Source of the DNA: Antedon mediterranea
Lineage: Eukaryota; Echinodermata; Crinoidea; Comatulida; Antedonidae
Assembly: GCF_964355755.1 (NCBI RefSeq)
Contig: NC_092679.1
Location: forward strand, 6,014,001-6,078,000
Length of the DNA stretch: 64,000 nucleotides
Reading direction: 5' to 3'
Shown: positions 11,659 through 23,191 of the stretch, piece after piece
Numbering within the stretch: the first letter of the stretch is position 1
Layout of the letters: each line of letters starts with the position of its first letter
The notes under the pieces: generated by a model
Told to the model about the DNA's origin: nothing
The model's input: only the letters and a program-made list of their open reading frames with translations
The model's database searches: none
Program-made: the position numbers and the translations under genes

Positions 11659-14600
11659 CTATAATTTGCTTAGCTGCACCATTATCGCTCCTATCCCACC
11701 AAAAGAGGGCACACTTCGTACATGGTCACTTTTTCCGACATGTTCCTTGAAAAATGCTAAAGTTTTTTCCCATGAGTCTTCTTGGGCGACTGAATGTTCG
11801 TCTGGGTAACCACCATAATTAACAACTACACCTGTAACAATAAATAAGACAAAAATAGGCATTTGTATCAAAATACTGTAGTAGAATAGCACACACCATC
11901 GTAAATAGTAAAATATGCAATAGAGTAAGTTCAGTCTGAGCAGTAGAGTAAATTCATGTTTCAATCTACTGCATAGATGTTAAGCTCTGTCTACACTATC
12001 AAACTAGTTTGACCAAAAAAAGTGTGATGTTCCCAAATATGAGTGATATGACCAAAAATGGTAGTGATATGACATCATCATGTCCAAATATGGGCACATA
12101 AGATTTTTTGTTATCACATACAGTGTGATAGTGTAGAGAGAGTTTTAATCTATTTCCTAATTTGCTGGTAGGATAAAATGTGTCTGAATTAGTTTGGTAC
12201 TGTACTATAACTTTCTTAAAATAGACAAATACTCACTGACTAATTTGTGATAACATAAGGAACAAAGAGGAGCATACGGTGGCTCAATGAGATGGCCAGC
12301 TCCAGGGTAGCTTAATATCTTCCAGTTGTCTTTGCCATGTTCTTTAAGATATTCACAGCCTAACTTGGAAAATAAATCACTGGACCAGCTTTTATCATCA
12401 AGACCATTGATGAAAAGAAATTGACATGTAGCATCTTCAAGCTGTGAAAATAACAGACAATTAACTTATTTGTATCCGTTATTTCTATTGAGGGTTTATA
12501 TGTGACTATATACTACATGAATATGATTACATACATATTCAATATATCTTAAACGGTCATTGAAAGATCTATTCTTCAACAAAGAACTTACATTCATAAT
12601 TGTTGAGTGGTCAATATCTTCTCGTTTGCAGGGCCAAAAACGACTAATGTCAATAATATCATCTTTTGTAGCTACCCTATCAGGAAAAACACTAGAGAAA
12701 AGAATTATAATAATACATGTTATTAGCATACAAACCTAATTGGTTAATAATAATAATAATATCCTAGATTTATGTTGTGAAACCTCTAAGCGCTGAACAT
12801 TATTACCCCAGTCATTTTGGATCAAACACATATGGAAATATATTCCCATAATACAGCTAGTAATCAGGTTATCAAGGTTATGTCTTGATCTAACCGGGTT
12901 TCCATTTATACACCTGGGTGGAGAGAGGCAAATGTAAGTAAAGTGTCTTGCCTAAGGATACAAGCAATCCAGCGAGAGTTGGATTGAAACCTCGATCTCA
13001 CGATCAGTAATCAAACGTCGAACACACTGCGCCACACGCCCTCACAAAAAAAATATATATGTTTAAGCATTCACACAGGTGTGGATATTCCTTCAGAATT
13101 TATCAGTCCTCTCTGCAGTCAGAAAGTCACAAACCTTTTGATTATAGTACTGTATTGTCTTGAATAAATTCAAGTTTCCGAAAGTGCAACTCCACAATTC
13201 TCTGCAGTCATAGAAAGTATAATTAAGAATGTATCTTATTTGCTTTTTCTTACTTCATAATATAGTTTGCAGATTGTTTTCCTTTGTATAAATTTCCAGT
13301 CCCACCTTCAGTGTAGAATGGACTTCCATTAATGCACACACATGCCTTGATCTACAAATAGTTAGAAAAAACAGCAATTAGCTCTTATGTTTTAAATATA
13401 ATTATTGTAAGGTATATAAGTATATATGTGTGTGTGTGTGGGGCGGGGGAGTGGTGTTGGAGATTTTTGTCTTTCTCATGATTTAAATCATATTGAATCT
13501 TGGTAACCTTTGGTCCACAAATGATTGACAGTTTTACAACAATTTGAGCACCAGCAGACACTCCGATGACGCCTATCCCAGAATCCATCACAAATTGATT
13601 GTTTAACATCCAATCAACTGCCTCCTGCAAAATAATTATTAGAAATTTAGAAATAGTTCACAACCAAACTGCTATATTAATTCCTTACTTTATAAGCCAA
13701 ACAATATCTTTTTTGAAGAGTGAAAAACTGTGTTTAATCTAGGTCTGAGGGCTTAGGTGGTCAGTAGGTTCATTACTGGTTAATGGGTCTTCTTATTGAT
13801 AACAAATATTAATGGTCACTGAACTATATGAACTTTGGATGCACAATTTATGTATCAATTTGACTTGTTGACATGTCATTCTGATGAACTAACATATCTT
13901 GTTGAAATCTTGATATAATAATGCATATCTTTAGCAAATACTGTAGTGTAGTTATCTAAAACACAATTATATAGGCACACAGAAAAGTTAGCACTTTTCC
14001 CATCTTTTACATACCCGTCATATTCTACAGTAGTACCATTCCATGCCCCCACCCCCCCCCCCCCCTCCCCCAGGCCAACTTGATTATACAGATCAATATT
14101 TACCTCAAAATATACCATATCAACTTGTTTGATGTCTGTTATCAAATCTTCATAAGCAAAATATGCCAACGCAAGGGAAGCAAAACCATGGGTGGCAAAC
14201 AAGGAAGAACGAAACTCTGTGACTCCTCCAGAAGCACCAAATAAATCAATAATACCTGGAAATGGACCCTTACCTGTAACATATATTAAACAAAGCATAA
14301 TTCGGCATTGTAGGCGAGGTGATTAATTAATTAACAAAGTTGTTCCTTTAACAAGACATTTGTCAATACCTTTGGGTTTAAACAATGTTCCTCTAATATT
14401 TCCACTTCTAACCTCTATCCTATCAACATCTTTTCCCATATACCACCTTTCAACTGTCGTCTTGCCCAGAACAGATTGTGTTACTGATTCAATATTATTT
14501 GAGTAAAAATCCTCAGTTGACAAAAATCCCTTATAAACCGTTAAATGGAACACAAGTGGTGTTGTAACATCTTTCTTGACCAATCGTGTACCTGCTTTTT

Positions 14601-15488
14601 GTCCAGTTGAAGGTTGCATGTGTGTGAATAACCCCATGGGCATAATTCCTGAAAAAAAAAAAGCTGTGTTTAGAGTACCTTCGGCACACATGCACATTTT
14701 CAAAGTAAATCATGTAGTTTAACATTGATTTGATCATTTGGTTGGTTTAGTATGGTAGGGATAGAGTGATTTCTATATTATTTTTATTTGTAATCGTCTT
14801 CACTTAACAATACAATAGAGAGATGTATTTTTAAGATTTCAAAACTGTATAGCAAATTCAATAGATACCAAGATAGTGTGTTGAATTTCCAACAATGGTC
14901 GGTTTGTGTTCCGCTGGAGGAATTGTAACCACAGTGAAAAAAATTTATGATATGATGCTAATATTGTAAAAATACTCATATGACTAAATAAGAGGCCCAG
15001 GACAGGGGCTCCAAATAACTCACCATTGCGCCACCTCAATTTAATGAAGGGGCGTCGTCGTAGCCGTATCACATCAGTATTTAATTAATTATGAATATGA
15101 TGTTGAATTTTATTTATAATAGATTTAATCATTATTAATATTATTATTAAGCAACACTACATTATTATTTTATTATGTTATACTATTAATTTTTTTAATT
15201 GTTTAGTTTTTAGGTTTGTACTAGGCGCCTAGGCCTAGGCTATATTATTATGCCTCTCGCATAGGGTCTCTACTCACCCTTGTAACTACCGCCAATTGAC
15301 GGGTGCGAGTCGACTTTCACTGCCCCGTTTACGTCAGGAATAAAATGTGCATACGCTTCAAATGTCCTTCCCCTTTCCTCCACAAATGCCCGAATTGTTA
15401 CATTTGGGAATTCCTGTACGCCGTACACACATACCGAAATAGTTTCATCAATAAATGCTGCTGCTGGAGTAACTATAAATTGTGTCAT
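11659..15488 (-). CDS. ACOT/BAAT-family acyl-CoA thioesterase or acyltransferase, gene B
   Basis: Eight exons join in frame: 15488-15278, 14648-14370, 14273-14104, 13624-13508, 13351-13254, 12691-12592, 12441-12237 and 11831-11659, again 450 residues with the same phases as gene A. Exons 4 to 8 are nearly identical to A; the elbow is GVSAGAQ (A has GVSTGAQ), and His375 and C-terminal SKL are kept. Exon 2 differs more, for example GIMPMG against GIRPMG and ED against NF near its middle. Intron 1 is about 630 bp against 116 bp in A and is unrelated in sequence. A poly-C tract follows the exon 3 donor inside intron 3. The role should be as in gene A: peroxisomal acyl-CoA hydrolysis or conjugation. 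The gene starts about 670 bp from gene C in the opposite direction. Confidence 0.85.
12894..13046 (-). repeat. tRNA-derived SINE in intron 5 of gene B
   Basis: Orthologous duplicate of the SINE at 4530-4682, with the same A and B boxes and only a few base changes. Confidence 0.65.
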
Positions 15489-16158
15489 ATTTGAGGTATA
15501 TTCAGAGAGCGAACAGCGTCATTTCGCATTTCGACGATCGAGCATTCTCTACTTCTCTCTACGGAGCGCCATTCATGCCTTTATTTACTTCCGAAATAGA
15601 AATAGTACTACGGTAACTGGTTCAGTGGACCATACCAAATTTAGCACCAGTGGAGCACAGTGAAAACATAAAAATTAATTTTAATATCGTTTCGTATGTT
15701 ATCACATTGTGCTCATGTGGACCCAATTTGGAGCCAGGGGAGCATAGTGATATAAAATAGAAGTCACTGAATTTTAATATCTTTTCGTATTTTAATACAC
15801 TTTGCTCAATTGAACCCTATTTGTAGCCAGGGGAACACAGTGATTTAAAATAGAAATAAGTCACTGAATTTTAATATCTTTTCGTATTTTAATACGCAGC
15901 GCTATACAATCTTTGGTTTATGTAATTCTTTGGAGTTAGTCATGCGTTAAAACAGGGGGCGTGTGTGTTTACATCGTGACCATCCAAGCGTAAAAACCAG
16001 CTTATAAACAATCTTTTGGATTTCCGATGCGGACTACTCGCGACACAAATCGTAGTAACATTTTACAACTTCAACGAAAAAATGGTTCTTAAAAGATTAG
16101 CCTACTTTTTTTTAACGCTTGGCTGGTCTTTCGATGTTAACCGTTAATCTCTTGCAAG
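15489..16158. promoter_or_regulatory. Divergent promoter region between genes B and C
   Basis: The ATGs of B (minus) and C (plus) are about 670 bp apart and point away from each other, so this stretch must hold both promoters and 5' UTRs. No clear TATA box was identified for either. An in-frame TAA at 16138 shows that the gene C frame cannot extend further upstream. The middle holds a degenerate tandem repeat. Confidence 0.55.
15615..15905. repeat. Degenerate tandem repeat, about 3 units of 95-105 bp
   Basis: Three successive blocks share the order: GTGGACC-like start, AATTT/ATTTG, AGCCAGGGGAGCA, CAGTGAT, AAAATAGAA, then TTTTAATATCTTTTCGTAT. The second and third blocks share longer strings such as GAATTTTAATATCTTTTCGT. 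It lies in the shared upstream region of genes B and C. Confidence 0.65.
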
Positions 16159-19100
16159 ATGGCTTCCATTAATATAGCACGAAAATCGTGTATTTTTTAT
16201 CGCATGTCTAGGACTAGGCCTAGCCGGCCTAGGCCCTTTCTTGTATTTGGTAGGCCTACATCTTCTGTGGAAAGAAAAATGGCAAAATTTATAGTTACTC
16301 CATCAGCATCATTTATTGATGAAACTATTTCGGTATGTGTGTACGGCGTACAGGAATTCCCAAATGTAACAATTCGGGCATTTGTGGAGGAAATGGGAAG
16401 GACTTTTGAAGCGTATGCTCATTTTATTCCTGACGTAAACGGGGCAGTGAAAGTCGATTCGCACCCGTCAATTGGCGGTAGTTACAAGGGTGAGTAGCGA
16501 CGTCACTTAGATTGTTAACAATTATCACAAGAAACGTATCATACAGTGTATGAATAGACATGTTTTATATTTTTGGTCATTTTTTCAGGAGTGAAGCCCA
16601 TGGGTTTATTCACACACATGCAACCTTCACCTGGACAAAAAGCAGGTACACGATTGGTTAAGAAAGATGTTACAACGCCGCTCCTATTCCATTTAACAGC
16701 TTATAAAGGATTTTTGTCAACTGACGATTTTAACACAAGTAATATTGAATCACTAACACAATCTGTTCTGGGAAAGACGACAGTTGAAAGGTGGTATATG
16801 GGAAAAGATGTTGATAGGATAGAGGTTAGAAGTGGAAATATTAGAGGAACATTGTTTAAACCAAAAGGTATTGACATGACAAATGTCTTGTTAAAGAAAC
16901 AACTTTGTTAATTAATTAATCACCTCGCCTGCAATGCCGAATTATGATGTGTTTAATATATTTTACAGGTAACGGTCCATTTCCAGGTATTATTGATTTA
17001 TTTGGTGCTGCTGGAGGTAACATTGAGTTTCGTTCTTCTTTGTTTGCCACCTATGGTTTTGCTTCCCTCTCGTTGGCATATTTTGCGTATGAAGATTTGG
17101 TAACAGACCCAAATGAAGTTGATATGGTATATTTTGAGGTAATTATTGTTGGGCTAGGGTTGGCGCAAAAAATGGTAAATGGAAAGGTGAAAGGTCAAGA
17201 TAAAAAATGGCTCATTAAAATGTCATTAATCTGTAATTAAAGTTTATTTTTTTATAAAACAAATAATATACTTTTCCGGCTTTATAAATGTCTCTTGGCC
17301 AATAAAAATACAACTAATCAGATAAACAATTAATAAAATACAAATTATTTTTGCAGGAGGCAGTTGATTGGATGTTAAACAATCCATTTGTGATGGATTC
17401 CGGGATAGGCGTCATTGGAGTGTCATCAGGTGGTCAAGCTGTTCTGAAACTGTCGACCATTTGTGGACCGAAGGTTAAACAGCTTGCAACTTAATCATTA
17501 AAATTGCTTCACTATACGCCTGTAACGTTGGGGTGGGGTGTTGTAGTTGAAGAGCGCTTTTCAAACTAAAGACAGCGTAAATAGGCCAAATTAGCTCATA
17601 ATGATGGTTTAATCCACCACCCCCCTCGTTTGATATGTACACAATACCAGCTGCCTTCATTTAATTATTAAACTAGCAATTTACATGAGTGCTAATTGGT
17701 GTTATTAAAACATTTAGATTAAGGCGTGTGTGTGTATCAGTGGAACTCCATTCTATACCCCAAATGAGCCTGCAAGATTATACAAAGGGAAGGAATCCAC
17801 TTGTTTAAAGTAAGAAATAATCTGATTAATTACTTTTTACCAAATTGGAAAAAATACTCGCTCTAATGTGATAGTTACATATGTTTTCAGAAGATTAATG
17901 AGTTTTGCAACCTATATAGTAGCTGAAACTATTATTTAAACGTTTAAGATTTTCAGGTTTTTTAGACGTTTAAAAGATGTATTGTCCCCCAAAAACATGA
18001 AAAATTAAGACCATCAACCAAAAACCCACTGGATGCATGAAAGCCAATTTGACTATTTTTGGCTTTAAATTACGGTTTTTCAGGTAAATAATATTTATGG
18101 TAATAATCAGGTAATAACAGTATTATGTGACATTAAAATGGTATATTAAAAAAATATTTAAGAATTAATTTTTCAGGGAGACAATGCATCTTTAATAGTA
18201 GTTTGTGTGCAATACATTTTGCATGTTAACAACATGTATAAAAACAGGACATAACATATATATGTTTTTTTTAGCATTTTTCTTGATAGAGTAATTAGAG
18301 AAGATGACATTGTTGACGTTAGTCGTTACTGGCCTTATAAACGAGAAGATATTGATTATGCAACAATTATGAATGTAAGTAATTTAATTTAGTAATAATC
18401 ATATTATAAAACAGTCCTCTAAAAGTGGAGTTGTGGCTTGGTGGTTACTACTTCTTCAAGGGTCCTGGGTTTAAGTCCCGTCACATGGATTTTTTCTAAG
18501 GACAAAATTACAACTCCACTCCCAAAGACTTGTAATATAAGACTTTGTTTATGTAGAGCATCTTGTGTATATGTTTGTCTTGTGAACCTCTGAGGGTCCC
18601 TAATGATCAGCAAGTGCTGGATGGATCACCCTCATTAAATATGGTCAAAAAAAGTCTTTAAATGATGCACAGATAGTGTGTAGTGCTCCTTTTCAATATA
18701 CTTAACTGTTGTATACTATTGTATCATTAGGTTGTCTATCTGTTATTTTCACAGCTTGAAGATGCTACATGTCAATTTCTTTTCATCAATGGTCTTGATG
18801 ATAAAAGCTGGTCCAGTGATTTATTTTCCAAGTTAGGCTGTGAATATCTTAAAGAACATGGCAAAGACAACTGGAAGATATTAAGCTACCCTGGAGCTGG
18901 CCATCTCATTGAGCCACCGTATGCTCCTCTTTGTTCCTTATGTTACTACAAGTCTCTTGGTGAGTGTTATGCTACCATACTATAATACAAATAACTATTT
19001 TCTGTCTTATGCCTAGACCTATTGTGTTTTTATCTATTGTTACAGGTTTAGTTATTAAATATGGTGGTAACCCAGACGAACATTCAGTCGCCCAAGAAGA

Positions 19101-19215
19101 TTCATGGGAAAAAATGTTGGCATTTTTCAAGGAGCATGTCGGAGCAAGTGACCCTGTACGAAGTGTGCCCTCTATTGGTGGGATAGGAGTGATAACGCAA
19201 CAAAGCAAATTATAA
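16159..19215 (+). CDS. ACOT/BAAT-family acyl-CoA thioesterase, gene C, with N-terminal extension
   Basis: Eight exons join in frame: 16159-16489, 16589-16867, 16969-17138, 17357-17473, 17718-17809, 18275-18374, 18755-18959 and 19046-19215. Starting at 16159 gives 487 residues. Starting at the second ATG (16279), which aligns with genes A and B, gives 447. Both ATGs have A at -3 and G at +4. The extra 40 residues hold about ten Arg/Lys and one Glu, as in a mitochondrial presequence, while the C-terminus is the peroxisomal signal SKL. The elbow is the canonical GVSSGGQ, and the histidine motif is YPGAGHLIEPPY. Exon 5 is two codons shorter than in A and B. Phases match A and B. An intact acyl-CoA thioesterase is the most likely product, perhaps sent to two organelles. 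Confidence 0.85.
17974..18193. mobile_element. MITE in intron 5 of gene C
   Basis: The ends are inverted copies of AGATGTATTGTCCCCC (left, at 17975) and GGGAGACAATGCATCT (right), flanked on the right by TTAA. The same termini bound the elements at 24508-24853 and 45336-47822, so this is a short non-autonomous member of that family. TTAA flanks suggest a piggyBac-type target; TA is also possible. Confidence 0.65.
18420..18655 (+). repeat. tRNA-derived SINE in intron 6 of gene C
   Basis: The plus strand has an A-box-like TGGCTTGGTGGTTACTA and a B box GGGTTTAAGTCCCG about 40 bp later, the spacing of a tRNA-derived promoter. The body ends with AGTGCTGGATGGATCACCCT. It sits between exons 6 and 7 and does not touch splice sites. 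Confidence 0.6.
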
Positions 19216-19304
19216 CACTAATTCAAGTTTATAGCACACCTAGATATCAGTTATATGAACAGGAACAGGAATAATGAACAGGAATAATGAACAGGAATAA
19301 GAAA

Positions 19305-21010
19305 AAAATCAGCTAGAAGTTTACCACTGTGCGCTAGTATACCTATTTTGGTTGTACTCACACACTGTGATAATGAATAGTATACGATTAAAATCAGCGA
19401 GAAGTTTACCACTGTGCGCTAGTATACCTATTTTGGTTGTACTCGCACACACTGATAATGAATAGGATACGATTAAAATCAGCGAGAAGTTTACCACTGT
19501 GCGCTAGTATACCTATTTTGGTTGTACTCACACACTGTGATAATGAATAGGATACGATTAAAATCAGCGAGAAGTTTACCACTGTGCGCTAGTATACCTA
19601 TTTTGGTTGTACTCGCACACACTGATAATGAATAGGATACGATTAAAATCAGCTAGAAGTTTACCACTGTGCGCTACTATACCTATTTTGGTTGTACTCA
19701 CACACTGTGATAATGAATAGTATACGATTAAAATCAGTGAGAAGTTTACCACTGTGCGCTAGTATACCTATTTTGGTTGTACTCGCACACACTGATAATG
19801 AATAGTATACGATTAAAATCAGTGAGAAGTTTACCACTGTGCGCTACTATACCTATTTTGGTTGTACTCACACACTGTGATAATGAATAGGATACGATTA
19901 AAATCAGCTAGAAGTTTACCACTGTGCGCTAGTATACTTATTTTGGTTGTACTCACACACTGTGATAATGAATAGGATACGATTAAAATCAGTGAGAAGT
20001 TTACCACTGTGCGCTACTATACCTATTTTGGTTGTACTCACACACTGTGATAATGAATAGTATACGATTAAAATCAGTGAGAAGTTTACCAATGTGTGCT
20101 AGATTACTATATACCTATTTTTGTTATACTAGCGTAAAATGATAATGGATAGGATACGATTAAAATCAGCGAGAAGTTTACCACTGTGCGCTAGTATACC
20201 TATTTTGGTTGTACTCACACACTGTGATAATGAATAGGATACGATTAAAATCAGCTAGAAGTTTACCACTGTGCGCTAGTATACCTATTTTGGTTGTACT
20301 CACACACTGTGATAATGAATAGGATACGATTAAAATCAGCGAGAAGTTTACCACTGTGCGCTATTATACCTATTTTGGTTGTACTCGCACACACTGATAA
20401 TGAATAGGATACGATTAAAATCAGCTAGAAGTTTACCACTGTGCGCTACTATACCTATTTTGGTTGTACTTGCACACTGTGATAATGAATAGGATACGAT
20501 TAAAATCAGCCAGAAGTTTACCACTGTGCGCTAGTATACCTATTTTGGTTGTACTCGCACACACTGATAATGAATAGGATACGATTAAAATCAGCTAGAA
20601 GTTTACCACTGTGCGCTACTATACTTATTTTGGTTGTACTCACACACTGTGATAATGAATAGTATACGATTAAAATCAGTGAGAAGTTTACCACTGTGTG
20701 CTAGATTACTATATACCTATTTTTGTTATACTAGCGTAAAATGATAATGGATAGGATACGATTAAAATCAGCGAGAAGTTTACCACTGTGCGCTTTGTAC
20801 CAATTTTGGTTGTACTAGTAGCACACAGCAGTGATAATAAATAGGATAGTGATAATGAATAGGATACGATTAAAATCAGTGAGAAGTTTACCACTGTGCG
20901 CTACTATACCTATTTTAATTGTACTCGCGCACAGTGACACTAGACAAATAGGATAGTGATAATGAATAGGATACGATTAAAATCAGTAAGAAGTTAAGTT
21001 TACCACTGTG
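19305..21010. repeat. Satellite array, 85-bp unit, about 20 copies
   Basis: The string GAAGTTTACCACTGTGCGC recurs at exact 85-bp steps (19316, 19401, 19486 and on). Units vary at the CTCACACACTGTG / CTCGCACACACTG position, and the first seven alternate between the two. A divergent unit type with ATATACCTATTTTTGTTATACTAGCG occurs twice, about 600 bp apart, so blocks were copied together. The array starts about 90 bp after the gene C stop codon. Open frames inside it are artefacts. Confidence 0.95.
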
Positions 21011-21015
21011 TATTA

Positions 21016-22895
21016 TGTAGCGCAAGCGGTTGTAAAGTTATACACTAATTAAAATAGAGGCCATTTTGGACGCCATCTTGGATTTCTAAGAGAGCACAAA
21101 GGATTGTTCCAATCATAGTTCTGGACCTTTTCTGATAAAATCAGCTTGTTACGAGAAATGTCTGGGTCTTCCTATATTTATGAACTAGCTCTTGGACACA
21201 GTTATAATAATATTTACATACAGCATAATTATAGTGTAGGTTACATTCAACATAACATTTTTGTATAAATCTTCTGCAATTTTACTCTATTGAGGTATGT
21301 TAGTAGTATGGTTTGGGGGAAAGCAGGCGTAATGTCGGTAGTACGACCAGTGTCATCTTTTTATCCACCTCATTCTCAATTTGAAGTCACAAAGACAAAA
21401 CTCCACATCATCAAGGTTCCTGCAAGGGTCAGAAAAATCTAAAAAAATATTTTTTTTAAATATATATTTAATGTCTGGATGTAATAGACTTAATTTAATT
21501 GCAAACTTAAATTATTATTGTTATTATAACAATATGACTGGGTAATGACAAAAAGATCGATGTTGTTATGGTCCTCATGGCCGCCCATACAAATACACTT
21601 CATCATTCTGCCTTCTTTGGCGGCCACCACCACCACCACCAAGGATCGAGAGACGTTTGAACGAGCAGGTAAAATTTATACTCTATTAGGTATTTTAGTA
21701 ATGTAGGCCTAGCTATTATTAGTGATGCTAATGCACTTTCTCTAGCTTACGTAATTAACTAGGCCTAATTTAAAAACATTAATCCGGTGCGCAGCGATGA
21801 TAATGGTGAGCGACCGTGAAGTCACGCCAGTTTTGGTGGTCATCTGGCTGGCAGAGTACTGTCTTTTCCCACTTCCACAGAGCCATATACCATATAAAGA
21901 GTTACGACATTGGATTATAGTCACGTGATATGCAGATCAAATTGTGTCAAACTTGTCTCCGTTAATGCATGTAAAATATAGGAGCAACAAAGTACTTTCA
22001 ACTTTTTCTTATATTAAAAAAAATGTGATTGCACATTTTACGGTGAAATATCGACGTACAGAAGTACTTGCGGCAAAGAATATGCGCTAGTACATTATAA
22101 AGTTCGATTGATTGATTTTGGAACGAAACATCCCATAACTACGTCCTATTAATAACAATAATATTTTCAATTCATAATGCATGCTTTGATGACTAAATAA
22201 AATAATAAAGTGTCGTGGATATATTTGTTAATATGCTGAAAAGGGTATGAACAATATTAAAATAATAAAGGCAAATGATTACAAATGAAATGATGAACGA
22301 GTCTCTGAAAATTTGTGTCAAAAACACACAGAGAGCCATATATACTGTATAAAAAGAGGGGTGAATTTGTTTGTTTTTTGTATTGGTTCATGCTTTGATG
22401 TATCCTGACTTTCTGTAGGCCCTAACATTTATTCTTTTGTTATTATAGACACAATATATATATATGTTACCAAATTAATACCATTAATAAAATTAATTAC
22501 TAAAATAAAAACGGAATATAAGCGTTATTTCATAGACCAAAAAATCTAAAAATAATGCATGAACTACAGGAAAACGCTATACAAAATAGACGCGCGCGCC
22601 CTCAGCGTGCGAATTCTTTGACACAAAAATGGCTTCTAATTTTCAATGTCGTAACTCTTTATATATATGGCTCTGTTTTTCCAGCAGTAAGGACGCCGCC
22701 ACGAAGGTCACAAAAAAGTCCTCCCTCACAACAGTGTCAGTGTCAACTCTCCAAAGCCAGAACCAGCTTAAAAAGTGCTTATTTTATTTAAAAATATTTG
22801 CTTATTTATTACTGGTATGCCTAGGTCACTGACTTAAGGGTGGCCCGTCTTTAAACTTTCTATTCTTAACTTATTGAATTGAATTGAAATATATA
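21016..22895. other. Intergenic, with an inverted repeat pair
   Basis: No gene could be supported. The string CAATGTCGTAACTCTTTAT followed by ATGGCTCTG occurs on the minus strand near 21885-21915 and on the plus strand near 22644-22676, with a weaker echo at 70-100 in the window. It may be the ends of a decayed element of about 1 kb. An ATG at 21579 with a short His-rich frame and a donor at 21669 was seen but stops before the donor. Confidence 0.4.
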
Positions 22896-23191
22896 TTTAT
22901 ACTGGGTAACCTCTTCAGTCAAAGACTGGTCTCCCAGAGGGCCCAGTTATGATCAGGGGCTATGATGTACTAATACACCGGGGTAACCCCCTACTCGTCT
23001 CGAAAGATGTACTAGGTTCTTTAAAGTGCACACGAGCTAGATGTGTACACTGGACCTACGGTTTATAGTCCTTATCCGAGAAGACTCGTTCTACCACCAG
23101 AACCATGGAGTGAGTGAGCCTCGAACCCCTGCCGATGTTATGGCTACGTAATTACGGTTCAACTGTCTTAACCGCTCGGCCACTCACTCAC
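22896..23191 (-). repeat. tRNA-derived SINE, full-length copy
   Basis: On the minus strand it begins with a tRNA-like head: GTGGCCGAGCGGTTAAGAC (A box, serine/leucine tRNA type) and GGGGTTCGAGGCTCAC (B box). A body of about 200 bp follows, ending ACCCAGTATAAA. Related copies are at 29203-29446 and 54796-55108, so the family is active or recent here. Confidence 0.8.

Larger units (their letters stand above)
8394..14649. repeat. Segmental duplication, unit 2
   Basis: Direct partner of 125-6303. It carries the same Penelope-like element, foldback repeat, SINE and exons 8 to 2 of gene B. Its Penelope element keeps two stretches lost in unit 1: about 26 bp near 9140 and about 80 bp near 9600-9675. 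Unit 2 is therefore closer to the ancestral arrangement there. Confidence 0.9.

Noticed and set aside
18972-19208. Minus-strand frame over exon 8 of gene C
   Set aside because: It is the antisense shadow of a well-supported exon.
20709-20894. Minus-strand frame rich in Leu and Ser
   Set aside because: It lies entirely inside the 85-bp satellite.
21579-21668. His-rich ATG exon with a donor
   Set aside because: The frame stops before the donor, so it could only be an upstream ORF in a non-coding exon, for which there is no other sign.
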